Source: Ramlibacter paludis (GTDB lineage Bacteria; Pseudomonadota; Gammaproteobacteria; Burkholderiales; Burkholderiaceae_C). From it: a DNA stretch of 64,000 nt. The notes beneath the pieces were generated by a model. It did not search any database, was not told the DNA's origin, and saw only the letters and a program-made list of their open reading frames with translations. The DNA is taken from contig NZ_JAKLTM010000001.1 in NCBI RefSeq assembly GCF_022012305.1, positions 310,001 through 374,000 on the forward strand, read 5' to 3'. A program made the position numbers and the translations under genes. Of this stretch, positions 40,679 through 49,381 are shown piece by piece; position 1 is the stretch's first letter; the number at the start of each line of letters is the position of its first letter.

Positions 40679-41860
40679 ATGCAAGAAGAACCCCAAGGCG
40701 GCTGGGTCCCGCTGGCCATCACGCTGGCGATCCAGGCCATGGTGGCGATGGCGATGCTGACCCTGCCGGCGATGGCGCCCAAGGTGGCGGCCGAGGTCGG
40801 CATCTCCGCCACCTACATCGGCCTCTACATCGCCGTCGCCTACGCCGGCGCGATGTCGGCCAGCCTCGCTTCGGGCGCCGCGGTCGCGCGCTACGGCCCG
40901 ATCCGCGTCAGCCAGATCAGCCTGGTGCTCTGCGCGGCAGGACTCGCGTTGTGCGCCGTCCCCTTCGTTCCCGTGATCGCGCTCGGCGCGCTGCTGGTCG
41001 GCATCGGCTACGGGCCGGTGACGCCGGCCAGCTCGCACCTGCTCGCGCGCACCACGCCCGCGCACCGCATGTCGCTCGTGTTCTCGGTCAAGCAGACCGG
41101 CGTGCCGCTGGGCGGCGCCCTCGCCGGCGCCATCGTTCCCGGCCTGCAGCTCTTGACCGGATGGCAGCTCGCCCTGCTGGCCGTCGCCGCCGCCAACATC
41201 GCGTGCGCCGTGGTGGCCCAGAGCCTGCGCGCCGAATTCGACGCCGACCGCGACCCGGCGCGCCGCCTCACCCTGGGCAACATCTTCGAGCCGGTCAAGC
41301 TGGTGCTGTCCGATGCGAAGCTGCGCATGCTGGCCGGCTGCTCCTTCGTCTTCTCGATCGCGCAGCTGTCGCTCACCACCTACCTCGTCACCTATCTCAC
41401 CGACAGCCTGGCCTACGGCCTGGTCGCGGCCGGCTTCGTGCTGGCGCTGTCGCAGGTGGGCGCCGTCATCGGGCGGGTGCTGTGGGGTTACGTGGCCGAC
41501 CGCTGGTTCGGCGCGCGGCGCATGCTGGCGTCGCTGGCCGGCGTGATGGCGCTGTCGGCCATCGCCACCGCGCTGCTGCAGCCCGCGATGCCGGCAGTCA
41601 TCGTGATCGCCGTGCTGCTGGTGTTCGGCGCGTCGGCGATCGGGTGGAACGGCGTCTACCTCGCCGAGGTCGCGCGGCAGGCGCCGGCCGGGATGGCGGG
41701 GCTCGCGACCGGCGGGACGCTGGCAATCACCTTCCTCGGCGTGGTGCTGGGGCCGCCTTTGTTCGGCGCGGTGTCGGCGATTTCGGGCAGCTACCGCATC
41801 GGGTATGCGGTGCTGGCGGTGCCGTTGCTGGCGTGTGCGTGGGTGTTGGCGCGGAGGTGA
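40679..41860 (+). CDS. MFS transporter, cyanate/YcaD-like
   Basis: 393 residues from the ATG at 40679, with 12 helices. 'AIQAMVAMAMLTLPAMAPKVAAEVG' opens helix 1; 'GYGPVTPASSHLLARTTPAHR' and 'VFSVKQTGVPLGGALAGAIVP' are the helix 4-5 signatures seen in the CynX/NarK-like cluster. Substrate unknown. The start lies just downstream of the REP-like array, with no obvious Shine-Dalgarno of its own (nearby aagaagaa is inside the gene). It is convergent with the DapA-like gene, from which it is separated by a perfect 14-base hairpin. Confidence 0.88.
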   Translation: MQEEPQGGWVPLAITLAIQAMVAMAMLTLPAMAPKVAAEVGISATYIGLYIAVAYAGAMSASLASGAAVARYGPIRVSQISLVLCAAGLALCAVPFVPVIALGALLVGIGYGPVTPASSHLLARTTPAHRMSLVFSVKQTGVPLGGALAGAIVPGLQLLTGWQLALLAVAAANIACAVVAQSLRAEFDADRDPARRLTLGNIFEPVKLVLSDAKLRMLAGCSFVFSIAQLSLTTYLVTYLTDSLAYGLVAAGFVLALSQVGAVIGRVLWGYVADRWFGARRMLASLAGVMALSAIATALLQPAMPAVIVIAVLLVFGASAIGWNGVYLAEVARQAPAGMAGLATGGTLAITFLGVVLGPPLFGAVSAISGSYRIGYAVLAVPLLACAWVLARR

Positions 41861-41866
41861 AGGAAG

Positions 41867-41898
41867 CCCGTCATTCCCGCCTGCGCGGGAATGACGGG
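41867..41898. terminator. Perfect 14-base hairpin between convergent genes
   Basis: cccgtcattcccgc (41867-41880) and gcgggaatgacggg (41885-41898) flank the loop ctgc. The core cgtcattcccgc is a common dispersed repeat in proteobacteria. Its position seven bases after the MFS stop and directly before the DapA-like stop suggests use as a bidirectional terminator. Confidence 0.7.
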
Positions 41899-41899
41899 T

Positions 41900-42820
41900 T
41901 TACCTGCCCCAGCGCAGCACCATCGCATCCAGCCGCTTCGCCGTCTCGATCAGGAGCTTGCGGCTGTCCGGATGGATCTCCGGGAAGGGATGCCTCGGGG
42001 CTTCGCAGGCGATCACGCCGCCTTCCTTCATCAGCGCCTTGGCGGCCATCGGCCCGCACTGGCGGTTCTCGATGTTGATCAGCGGCAGCCAGCGTTCGTA
42101 GGCGGCGATCGCCTCGTCGCGCCGGCCTGCGGCATAAGCCTGCAGGATGGGCTGGATGCCGTCCGGGAAGCCGCCGCCCGTCATCGCGCCCGTGCAGCCG
42201 GCATCGAGGTCCGGCAGCAGCGTGATCGCTTCCTCGCCGTCCCACGGTCCTTCGATCGCGTCGCCGCCCAGGCGGATCAGCTCGCGCAGCTTCGCCGCCG
42301 CCTGAGCCGTCTCGATCTTGAAATAGGCGACGTGCTCGATCTCCTTCGCCATGCGCGCGAGGAAGGCCGCCGACAGCGGCGTGCCGGCCGCCGGCGCGTC
42401 CTGGATCATGATCGGGATGTCGACCGCGTCCGAGAGCCGCGCATAGAACTCGTGGATCTTGGGCTCGCCCACGCGGAAGGTGGCGCCGTGATAAGGCGGC
42501 ATCACCATCAGCATCGCGGCGCCCATGGCCTGCGCGCGCCGGCTGCGCTCGGCGCAGACCTTGGTGCTGAAGTGCGTGGTGGTGACGATCACCGGCACGC
42601 GGCCCTGCACGTGCTCCAGGATGGTCCGCGTGAGCACCTCGCGCTCGTCGTCGGCCAGCAGGAACTGCTCGGAGAAGTTGGCCAGGATGCACAGGCCATC
42701 GGAGCCGGCCTCGATCATGAAGTCGACCGCCCGCTTCTGGCTCGCCAGGTCGAGTTCGCCCGCCTCCGTGAACGTGGTGGGAACGACGGGGAACAAGCCC
42801 CGGTAGCGCGCGTTGGCCAT
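41900..42820 (-). CDS. DapA-family (dihydrodipicolinate synthase-like) aldolase/dehydratase
   Basis: 306 residues of the class I DapA/NAL superfamily. The Schiff-base Lys is K168 in 'VAYFKIET'. 'GLFPVVPTTFTEAGELDL' opens the barrel, and 'GAAMLMVMPPYHG' and 'DGLCILANFSEQFLL' follow. The catalytic Tyr that normally occurs in a YNxP motif is absent, because the segment reads 'IMIQDAPAAG'. This points to a dehydratase or aldolase for a sugar-acid derivative rather than lysine biosynthesis. It is the last gene of the operon with L-rhamnonate dehydratase, six bases after it, so a 2-keto-3-deoxy-sugar acid is a likely substrate. Confidence 0.9.
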   Translation of the reverse strand: MANARYRGLFPVVPTTFTEAGELDLASQKRAVDFMIEAGSDGLCILANFSEQFLLADDEREVLTRTILEHVQGRVPVIVTTTHFSTKVCAERSRRAQAMGAAMLMVMPPYHGATFRVGEPKIHEFYARLSDAVDIPIMIQDAPAAGTPLSAAFLARMAKEIEHVAYFKIETAQAAAKLRELIRLGGDAIEGPWDGEEAITLLPDLDAGCTGAMTGGGFPDGIQPILQAYAAGRRDEAIAAYERWLPLINIENRQCGPMAAKALMKEGGVIACEAPRHPFPEIHPDSRKLLIETAKRLDAMVLRWGR

Positions 42821-42825
42821 GGCCG

Positions 42826-43998
42826 TCACCCGATGATGTCGAAGTCTTTCAGGAACTCGGTCTTGAGCGTGAGGCCCAGGCCGGGCTTGTTGTCGTCCAG
42901 CTGCAGGAAGCCATTGTCCGCCACCGGCTCGCCGTCGAAGATGTAATAGAACAGCTCGTTGCCCACTTCCACGTCGAACATCGGGAAGTACTCCGCCATC
43001 GGCGAGGCGATGCTGCTCATGGTGAGATGGTAGTTGTGCATCTGCCCGGCGTGGGGGACGACCGGCACGCTGTAGGCCTCGCACAGCGCGTTGACCTTCT
43101 TCGCCGCGGTGATGCCGCCCACGCGGTTGGTGTCGTACTGCACCACCGACACCGCGTTGCGCTCCAGCAGCTGCTTGAAGCCGTAGTGCGAGAACTCGTG
43201 TTCGCCGCCCGAGATCGGAATGATGTTCATGTTGTTCAGCTCGGCGTAGCCGTCGATGTCGTCGGCGATCACCGGCTCCTCCAGCCAGCGCGGCTGGAAC
43301 TTCGCCAGCTTGGGGAGCATGCGCTTGGCGTACTCCACGTTCCAGCCCATGTAGCACTCGAGCATCAGGTCGTTGTCGTAGCCGATCACTTCGCGCAGCG
43401 CTTCCACCGCCTTCAGGTTCTCGCTCACGCCCTTGGTGCCGTGCGCCGGGCCGTAGCCGAAGCGCGTCTTGAACATCGTGAAGCCCTGGTCCAGGTACTT
43501 CTGCGCCTCGTCCTGCATCTCCTTGATGTCGGTGCGATAGAGCTTCGAGTAGTAGCAGGGGATCTTTTCCTTGGTGCGGCCGCCCAGCAGCTTGAACACC
43601 GGCTTGTTGACCGACTTGCCCAGGATGTCCCAGATGGCGAGGTCGACCGCCGAGATCGCCGCCATGGTGATGCCCTTGCGGCCCCAGGCGTGGGTGGCGC
43701 GGTACATGCGCTGCCACAGGTACTCGTAGTCCCACGGGTCCTGGCCCACCACCAGCGGCGTGAGGTACTCGTCGATGATCGCCTTGGCGATCGCCGGCGC
43801 CAGCGCCACGTTGCCCAGGCCGACGATGCCGTCGTCGGTCTCGATCTCCACCACCGTCCACGAATGGAAGCGGAAGGTGCTCATGGTCTCGGCCGGCGAG
43901 TACAGCAGGTCCATGGCGTTGGAGCAGAAATTGCCCTGCGGCGGGACGGTCTTGCCCTTCCACTGGAAGACGCGGGCGCGGACGGATTTGATCTTCAT
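42826..43998 (-). CDS. L-rhamnonate dehydratase-like (enolase superfamily)
   Basis: 390 residues. Magnesium ligands fall in '[10 protein letters not shown]', '[11 protein letters not shown]' and '[12 protein letters not shown]', and the catalytic His in '[19 protein letters not shown]'. The C-terminal block '[16 protein letters not shown]' is diagnostic of the RhmD branch. It dehydrates L-rhamnonate or L-mannonate-like acids to 2-keto-3-deoxy acids. It follows the PdxA2-like gene by 22 bases. With the DapA-like gene it forms a dehydration plus aldol-cleavage route for sugar acids (inference). Confidence 0.9.
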   Translation of the reverse strand: MKIKSVRARVFQWKGKTVPPQGNFCSNAMDLLYSPAETMSTFRFHSWTVVEIETDDGIVGLGNVALAPAIAKAIIDEYLTPLVVGQDPWDYEYLWQRMYRATHAWGRKGITMAAISAVDLAIWDILGKSVNKPVFKLLGGRTKEKIPCYYSKLYRTDIKEMQDEAQKYLDQGFTMFKTRFGYGPAHGTKGVSENLKAVEALREVIGYDNDLMLECYMGWNVEYAKRMLPKLAKFQPRWLEEPVIADDIDGYAELNNMNIIPISGGEHEFSHYGFKQLLERNAVSVVQYDTNRVGGITAAKKVNALCEAYSVPVVPHAGQMHNYHLTMSSIASPMAEYFPMFDVEVGNELFYYIFDGEPVADNGFLQLDDNKPGLGLTLKTEFLKDFDIIG

Positions 43999-44020
43999 GC
44001 GATGTCTCTCGAGGAAAAAT

Positions 44021-45067
44021 TCAGGAAGCGACCAGGGCGTTCTTGCGATGCGCGGCGCCCATGCGGGCGGCGATGCGGAAGGCCTGCCAGGTCGCGTCGA
44101 CGTTGGCCTTGCCCTGGCCCGCGATGTCGTAGGCGGTGCCGTGGGCCGGGGTGGTGATGGGGATCGGCAGGCCGCCCTGCACGGTGACGCCGCGGCTGAA
44201 GCCCATCAGCTTGATCGCGATCTGGCCCTGGTCGTGGTACATGGTGACCACGGCCTGGTAGTCGCCGGCCTGCGCCTTCAGGAAGATGGTGTCGGCGGGG
44301 AAGGGGCCGTGGAAGGGCGACTCGGTGGGCCACTCGCGCGCCTGCAGGCGCTTGACCGCCGGCTCGATGATGTCGATCTCTTCGCGCCCGCACTGGCCGC
44401 CGTCGCCGCCGTGCGGGTTGAAGGCGGCGATCGCCACCTTGGGCGCCGCCATGCCGCCGGCCAGCAGCGAGCGGTAGATCAGCTCCGCGGCCTGCTCGAT
44501 GCGCTCCACGCTCAGGTACTTCGCCACGTCCTTGGTCGGCACGTGCGAGGAGATGCGCGAGGTCCACAGTTCGCCCAGCGTGTTGAACTCGCAGAAGTAG
44601 CCGGTGACGCCCAGGTATTCGGCGAAGTGGTGCAGCTCGTCCTCGTGCCGCATGCCGCCGATCTTCATGGCCTGCTTGTTCAGCGGCGCGAAGCAGATCG
44701 CGTCGATGGCGCCGCCGATGGCCGCGTCCATGCACAGGTCCAGCACCTTCAGCACCGCGCGGCCGCAGGCGGGCTGCGCCACGCTGCGCTGGACTTCGCC
44801 CTGCGCGATGGTCTGCGTTTCCAGGAAGGCGGGGCGCGCGGTCGAGGCGCGCCCGCGAATCTCGGCCAGCGAACGCACCGCTTCGGTGGCGACCTCGACG
44901 CCGGCGATGCGCTGGCCTTCCTCCCACAGCCAGCGGTCGCCCACCAGCACGATGTTGGCCAGCGTCGCCGCTGCGGGCTTGGCCAGCAGCCGGGCGATCA
45001 GCTCGGCGCCGATGCCGGCCGGGTCGCCCAGCGTGAGCGCGACGACGGGGAGCGTGGAGGCGGTCAT
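44021..45067 (-). CDS. PdxA2-like 4-phospho-acid dehydrogenase
   Basis: 348 residues. '[18 protein letters not shown]' starts the fold, '[13 protein letters not shown]' binds the substrate phosphate, and metal-binding His residues occur in 'HEDELHHF' and '[16 protein letters not shown]'; '[18 protein letters not shown]' follows. PdxA oxidises 4-phosphohydroxy-threonine in B6 synthesis; PdxA2 paralogs next to sugar-acid genes act on D-erythronate- or D-threonate-4-phosphate. No kinase (DUF1537) is adjacent here, which is unusual for the PdxA2 pathway. The start is one base from the Bug gene's stop. Confidence 0.88.
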   Translation of the reverse strand: MTASTLPVVALTLGDPAGIGAELIARLLAKPAAATLANIVLVGDRWLWEEGQRIAGVEVATEAVRSLAEIRGRASTARPAFLETQTIAQGEVQRSVAQPACGRAVLKVLDLCMDAAIGGAIDAICFAPLNKQAMKIGGMRHEDELHHFAEYLGVTGYFCEFNTLGELWTSRISSHVPTKDVAKYLSVERIEQAAELIYRSLLAGGMAAPKVAIAAFNPHGGDGGQCGREEIDIIEPAVKRLQAREWPTESPFHGPFPADTIFLKAQAGDYQAVVTMYHDQGQIAIKLMGFSRGVTVQGGLPIPITTPAHGTAYDIAGQGKANVDATWQAFRIAARMGAAHRKNALVAS

Positions 45068-45068
45068 G

Positions 45069-46031
45069 TCAGTCCAGGTGGATGTTGTTCTTCTTGATGA
45101 TGTCACCGAAACGCTTGTACTCGCTGGCCTGGAAGGCCGCGAATTGCGCCTGGGTCATCGGCGTGATGTCGGCGCCGATGGCCTCCAGCCGCGTCTTCGT
45201 TTCGGGCATCGCCAGCACCTTGCTCACCGACTCGTACACCTTGTCCTGCACCGCCTTGGGCGTGGACGCCGGCATGTAGATGCCGTACCAGGCGCTCATC
45301 TCCAGGCCGGGGATGCCGGCTTCGGCCAGCGTCGGCACGTTGGGCAGCTGCGGATTGCGTTTGGCGGTGGTGACGGCCAGCGCGCGGATCTTGCCGTTCC
45401 TGACCTGCCCGATCACCGAAGGCATGGTGTCGAAGCTCATTTGCACCTGGCCGCCGATCAGGTCGACCAGCGCCGGGCCACTGCCCTTGTAAGGCACGTG
45501 GGCGATGTCGACGCCGGCCGCGTCCTTGAACATCTCGGCGGCGATGTGCTGGGTACTGCCGGCGCCGCTGGTGGCGTAGTTCAGCTTGCCCGGCTCCTTC
45601 TTCGCCAGCTTGACCAGCGACTGCACCGAGTCCGCCGCCACGCCGTTGCCGACGACCAGCACGTTGGGCACGGCGCCGACGAAGACCACCGGCACCAGGT
45701 CCTTGTTGTTGTCGTAAGGCAGCTTGAGCAGGTGCGGCGCGATCGCATGCGCGGTCACCACGCCCATCACCATGGTGTGGCCGTCGGTGGCCTTGGCGGT
45801 GGCGTCGGCGGCCAGCGTGTTCGACGCGCCGGGGCGGTTGTCGACCACCACCGGCTGGTTCAGCAGCGGGCCGAGGCGGTCGGCCACGGCGCGGGCCATG
45901 GCGTCGGTGCCGCCGCCGGGCGCGGAGCCGACCAGCATGCGCACGGTCTTGGTGGGCCACGCGGCGGTCTGGGCCGAAGCGGCGGCGCAGGCAGCGAGCA
46001 GCGCGCAGGTGATGGCAATGCGTCTTTTCAC
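45069..46031 (-). CDS. Bug/TctC-family periplasmic solute-binding protein
   Basis: 320 residues with a signal peptide ending 'ACAAASAQT'. 'WPTKTVRMLVGSAPGGGTDA' and 'NQPVVVDNRPGAS' are the ligand loops, and 'HVPYKGSGPA' follows. It is the first gene of the sugar-acid operon and divergent from a LysR gene. Bug family known function is capture of carboxylates; by context it probably binds a sugar acid such as an aldonate. As elsewhere here, no TctAB follows. Confidence 0.95.
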   Translation of the reverse strand: MKRRIAITCALLAACAAASAQTAAWPTKTVRMLVGSAPGGGTDAMARAVADRLGPLLNQPVVVDNRPGASNTLAADATAKATDGHTMVMGVVTAHAIAPHLLKLPYDNNKDLVPVVFVGAVPNVLVVGNGVAADSVQSLVKLAKKEPGKLNYATSGAGSTQHIAAEMFKDAAGVDIAHVPYKGSGPALVDLIGGQVQMSFDTMPSVIGQVRNGKIRALAVTTAKRNPQLPNVPTLAEAGIPGLEMSAWYGIYMPASTPKAVQDKVYESVSKVLAMPETKTRLEAIGADITPMTQAQFAAFQASEYKRFGDIIKKNNIHLD

Positions 46032-46132
46032 GGGGTTTGTCTCCTTCGAAGGCTGGAGGCGATTCTGGAGGGCCTGCTTATTCCCGTAAACTAAAAACTC
46101 TTGATCGATTGATAACGACAGGTGATTGGTTC
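46032..46132. promoter_or_regulatory. Divergent control region with candidate LysR site
   Basis: The 101 bases between the sugar-acid operon and its LysR gene include an AT-rich tract at 46082-46115. ttgatcgattgat (46101-46113) holds ttgat twice around cgat, and ttgatcgattgataa fits a T-N11-A LysR core. The placement is typical but the precise half-sites are uncertain. Confidence 0.4.
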
Positions 46133-47080
46133 ATGGGCTCGATCGACCGCCAGGATTCCACCCCGCAGCTGCTGAATCGGCTGCGGATGCGGCAGATCGC
46201 GTTGATCCTGGCCGTGGACGCGCACAAGACCTTGCGCGCCGCCGCCGGCGAGCTGGGCCTCACGCAGCCGGCGGCCACCAAGATGCTGCAGGAGCTGGAA
46301 GGAGCGCTCGGACAGCCGCTGTTCGAACGCGTGGGCCGCGGGCTGCGCTTGAACGCGGCGGGCGAACGGGTCACCGGCTACTTCCGCAGCATCCGCGGCA
46401 GCATGGAAGCGCTGAACCGCGAGCTCGGCGAGCTGAAGCAAGGCGGCGCCGGCAAGTTCTCGGTGGGCAGCATCATGGCCGCCTCGCCCGGCCGGCTCAC
46501 CGACGCGCTGCTCGGGCTCAAGCAGGACTACCCGATGCTGGCCATCGAGATCGCGGTGGACACCAGCGACCGCCTGCTGGCGCAGCTGCGCGAAGGCGTG
46601 CTGGAGCTGGTGGTGGGGCGCAACACCGCGCTGGACGGCATCGCCTGCACCTTCACGCCCATCGAGGACGAGGCTCTCGCGGTGATCGCCGCCGTCGACC
46701 ATCCGCTGGCGCGCAAGCGCAAGCTGGAGTTCGAGGACCTGCTGGCCTATCCGTGGATCCTGCAGCCGCAAGGCAGCCCGATGCGGGAAGTGATCGAGCG
46801 TGAATTCCGCAGCCACCATGCGGCGCTGCCGCGCGGGCTGATCGAGACCGGCTCCATCCTCACGACCATCAACCTGGCACGCGGTTCGCAGTTGCTGGGG
46901 GTGATCCCGGAGGCGGTGGCGCGCAGCGACCCCGGACAGGGCGCGGTGCGCATCCTGCCCTGGCAGTTCACCCACAAGCTGGAGTCGTACGGCAGCCTGG
47001 TACCGCGCGACCGGCCGCTGAGCGGCCCCGGCGCCCGCTTCCTCGAATTGCTGCACGCCCGCCGGCCCCGGCGCCGCTGA
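46133..47080 (+). CDS. LysR-type transcriptional regulator
   Basis: 315 residues from the ATG at 46133; earlier in-frame ATGs would run through the promoter region. The HTH (about 15-75) reads 'LRMRQIALILAVDAHKTLRA' then 'LTQPAATKMLQELEGALGQ' and 'LFERVGRGLRLNAAGE', a GbpR/CbbR-like variant in which Met/Leu replaces the usual phenylalanines. The effector domain follows, with 'FSVGSIMAASPGRL'. GbpR-type LysR proteins bind sugars or aldonates, consistent with the divergent rhamnonate-type operon. Confidence 0.92.
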   Translation: MGSIDRQDSTPQLLNRLRMRQIALILAVDAHKTLRAAAGELGLTQPAATKMLQELEGALGQPLFERVGRGLRLNAAGERVTGYFRSIRGSMEALNRELGELKQGGAGKFSVGSIMAASPGRLTDALLGLKQDYPMLAIEIAVDTSDRLLAQLREGVLELVVGRNTALDGIACTFTPIEDEALAVIAAVDHPLARKRKLEFEDLLAYPWILQPQGSPMREVIEREFRSHHAALPRGLIETGSILTTINLARGSQLLGVIPEAVARSDPGQGAVRILPWQFTHKLESYGSLVPRDRPLSGPGARFLELLHARRPRRR

Positions 47081-47083
47081 GGC

Positions 47084-47185
47084 TCAGCAGCAGGCCGCCG
47101 CGGCGAGGATCAGCAGCGCGCAGGTGAGCAGCACCGAGCCGACCAGCTGCGCCAGGAACAAGAGGGTGGAATTGCCAGCCTTCAT
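47084..47185 (-). CDS. 33-residue single-helix membrane protein
   Basis: A small ORF beginning 'MKAGNSTLLFLAQLVGSVLL' and ending 'TCALLILAAAACC'. It is one uninterrupted hydrophobic helix of about 24 residues with a Cys-Cys C terminus. Codon choice at third positions is GC-rich as in neighbours. Supports: length, hydrophobicity, start codon. Against: no clear Shine-Dalgarno. It is convergent with the LysR gene, three bases past its stop. Likely inner-membrane, function unknown. Confidence 0.55.
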   Translation of the reverse strand: MKAGNSTLLFLAQLVGSVLLTCALLILAAAACC

Positions 47186-47266
47186 GTCGCCAGTGTGAAG
47201 TGCTGTTCATGAACGCATCCTGAACGGCGGCAGGCGTGCCGCACGAGCCGGTAGGATTGGGCATCC

Positions 47267-48562
47267 ATGCACGTTTCGCGAACACTTTCCAACGGGGTGC
47301 GGCTGCTTGCCCTCCCCCTGCCCCATGTCCAGAGCGCCAGCGTCGGCGTGTTCCTCCGCGTGGGCTCGCGCGACGAGACGCCGGCCAGCAATGGCGTCAG
47401 CCACGTGCTGGAACACATGGCCTTCAAGGGCACGGCCACGCGCACCGTGCAGCAGATCAACCTGGACGCGGAACGCCTGGGCGCCGACGTCAACGCCTTC
47501 ACCAGCAAGGACACGACTGCTTACTTCATGACCGGCCTGGGCCGGCATGCAAGCCGCTTCCTTGCGATGACCGCCGACATCGTCCTGAACAGCACCTTCC
47601 CGCAGGCCGAACTGCAGCGCGAGCTGGAGGTGATCCGGCAGGAGGCGATCGAGTATGACGAGGACCCGCAGGAGAGTTCCAGCGAATTGCTGGACCGCGC
47701 GCTGTGGGGCGAGCATCCCATGGGCATGCCGGTGATCGGCACCGTGAAGAACATCGAGCGCTTCACCCGGCAGGACCTGGTCGACCACGTGCAGAAGCAC
47801 TACGTCGCCGAGAAAACGGTCGTCGTCGCGGCGGGCAACTTCGAGGTCGATGCCTTCCTGGCGGAGGCGGAAGGCCTGTTCGCGCAGATGCCGCGCGCCG
47901 GCGCCGTTGCGCGCTCGCTCGACTTCCAGCCGGCGCCGCCCTACGTGGGCAGCGCGGTCGGCCGGCGCTTCAGCCAGGTGTCGCAGGTCTTCGTCAACCT
48001 GGCCTGGCCGGTCGCACCGGCGCAGGCCGATGAAGTCGGGCAGCAGCGCTGGCGCATCGCCGCCTCCATGGCCGCCATGCTGTTCGGCGGCGGCATGTCC
48101 GCGCCTTTCACCGACACCATCCGCGAGCGCCTGGGCCTGGCCTACACCGCCGACGCCAGCACCGAGCATGGCGACAGCTGGTTCACCTTCATCGTCCATG
48201 CGATCACCACGCCGGACAAGCTCGACCTGCTGGTGGACGCGACGCGCGGGCTGCTGCGCGAGCATGCGGAGCGCATCGACGACGTGCACCTCGAGCGCGC
48301 CCGCAACCAGATGGCCGTGGCGCGCGTGCGCACCGCGGAGCGCACCTACGCCACCATGGAGCGCGCGGTCGAAGAACTGTTCGTGCACGGGGCCGTGATC
48401 CCGGCCGAGGCGACGGTCGAGATGATCGAATCGATCACCGCGGAGGAAGTGCGCGCCGTGTTCCAGCGGATGCTGGCGCACCAGCCGGCCCTGTCCATCA
48501 CCGGCAAGGGCGCCAGCGCGGCCGCGGCGCGGCAGCTCGCGGCGAAGATCGGCCTCGCCTAA
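47267..48562 (+). CDS. M16-family zinc metallopeptidase
   Basis: 431 residues. The inverted zincin motif HxxEH is H46-V-L-E49-H50 in 'NGVSHVLEHMAFKGTATR'; the distal Glu ligand lies in 'VIRQEAIEYDEDPQESSS' some 75 residues later. The second half-domain ends with 'ARNQMAVARVRTAERTYATME', the R-Y region found in active mitochondrial-processing-peptidase-like enzymes. It degrades short peptides; location is uncertain as no signal peptide is seen. It is followed nine bases later by a small ORF and then nucleotide enzymes, all on the plus strand. Confidence 0.92.
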   Translation: MHVSRTLSNGVRLLALPLPHVQSASVGVFLRVGSRDETPASNGVSHVLEHMAFKGTATRTVQQINLDAERLGADVNAFTSKDTTAYFMTGLGRHASRFLAMTADIVLNSTFPQAELQRELEVIRQEAIEYDEDPQESSSELLDRALWGEHPMGMPVIGTVKNIERFTRQDLVDHVQKHYVAEKTVVVAAGNFEVDAFLAEAEGLFAQMPRAGAVARSLDFQPAPPYVGSAVGRRFSQVSQVFVNLAWPVAPAQADEVGQQRWRIAASMAAMLFGGGMSAPFTDTIRERLGLAYTADASTEHGDSWFTFIVHAITTPDKLDLLVDATRGLLREHAERIDDVHLERARNQMAVARVRTAERTYATMERAVEELFVHGAVIPAEATVEMIESITAEEVRAVFQRMLAHQPALSITGKGASAAAARQLAAKIGLA

Positions 48563-48571
48563 AGTGCAGCC

Positions 48572-48826
48572 ATGTCCGAAGCCGCCATCACCACCGCCGT
48601 CTACAAGCTGTTTCCCTCCCCCCGCAACCGCAGCCGCACGATCTATGCCTACGAGGTCTTCGTGCCGCATCCCTATGCGCTGGTCGACCCGCCCAGCTAC
48701 GGACCGCAGGGCCAGTGGACCTTGTTTGCCGCGCATCGCCTGGCCGACGGCAAGAACGGCCAGCTGGTGACCTTCGAGCTGGAGGCCGACGCCAACCGCT
48801 TCAACGCGCGCTTCGTGCCGGACTGA
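48572..48826 (+). CDS. Small hypothetical protein
   Basis: 84 residues with no signal or membrane segment. 'YKLFPSPRNRSRTIYAYEVF' and 'LVTFELEADANRFNARFVPD' suggest a compact alpha/beta fold. There is no family I recognise. It lies between the M16 peptidase (nine-base gap) and the deoxyribosyltransferase-like gene (five-base gap), so it is probably cotranscribed with both. Confidence 0.72.
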   Translation: MSEAAITTAVYKLFPSPRNRSRTIYAYEVFVPHPYALVDPPSYGPQGQWTLFAAHRLADGKNGQLVTFELEADANRFNARFVPD

Positions 48827-48831
48827 ACGCC

Positions 48832-49338
48832 TTGCCGATCCGCCGCATCTACCTGGCCGGGCCCGACGTCTTCCGGCCCGACGCCGTCGCCTACGGCCGC
48901 GAGCTGGTCGCGCAGTGCGCGCAGGCCGGCTTCACCGGGGTGTTTCCGCTCGACGCGTCGCTGACCGGCGAGCCCGCCGACCTGGCGCGCCGCATCTACC
49001 AGGCGAACATCGCGCACATCGAAACCTGCGACGTGGTGCTGGCCAATTTGCAGTTCTTCCGCGGCCCCGAGCCCGACAGCGGCACCTGCTTCGAAGTGGG
49101 CTACGCGGTCGCGCGCGGCAAGCCGGTGATCGGCTACCTGCCGGAGACCGGCAGCTTTGCCGAGCGCATCCGCGCCCGCTATCCGCAGGCCGTGGGGCAG
49201 GGCCTGGTCGACGCCAGCGGCTGGCACCTGGAGGAATTCGGGCTGCCGCTCAACCTGATGCTGGCCGTGCCTTGCCGCATCGTGGTCGGCGACTTCGCTG
49301 CCGCTTTGTCGGCGCTGCGCGAACTGGGGACGGCTTGA
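48832..49338 (+). CDS. Nucleoside 2-deoxyribosyltransferase-like protein
   Basis: 168 residues from a TTG at 48832, chosen because the conserved strand 'IRRIYLAGPDVFRPDA' begins there and no ATG is nearer. 'CDVVLANLQFFRGPEPDSGT' and 'CFEVGYAVARGKPVIGYLP' match the family; the nucleophilic Glu is E88 in 'TCFEVG'. These enzymes swap bases between deoxyribonucleosides or hydrolyse damaged nucleotides. It is followed by a NUDIX gene, which fits a nucleotide-pool cleanup pair (inference). Confidence 0.88.
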   Translation: MPIRRIYLAGPDVFRPDAVAYGRELVAQCAQAGFTGVFPLDASLTGEPADLARRIYQANIAHIETCDVVLANLQFFRGPEPDSGTCFEVGYAVARGKPVIGYLPETGSFAERIRARYPQAVGQGLVDASGWHLEEFGLPLNLMLAVPCRIVVGDFAAALSALRELGTA

Positions 49339-49381
49339 GCGAGCAGCGCATCCGCCCGCTGGAGTTGCTGCGCGAGGCCGC

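Noticed and set aside
47201-47225. gttcatgaac palindrome and spaced tgaacg repeats before the M16 gene, possible response-regulator site
   Set aside because: Too short and without a linked regulator; could arise by chance.
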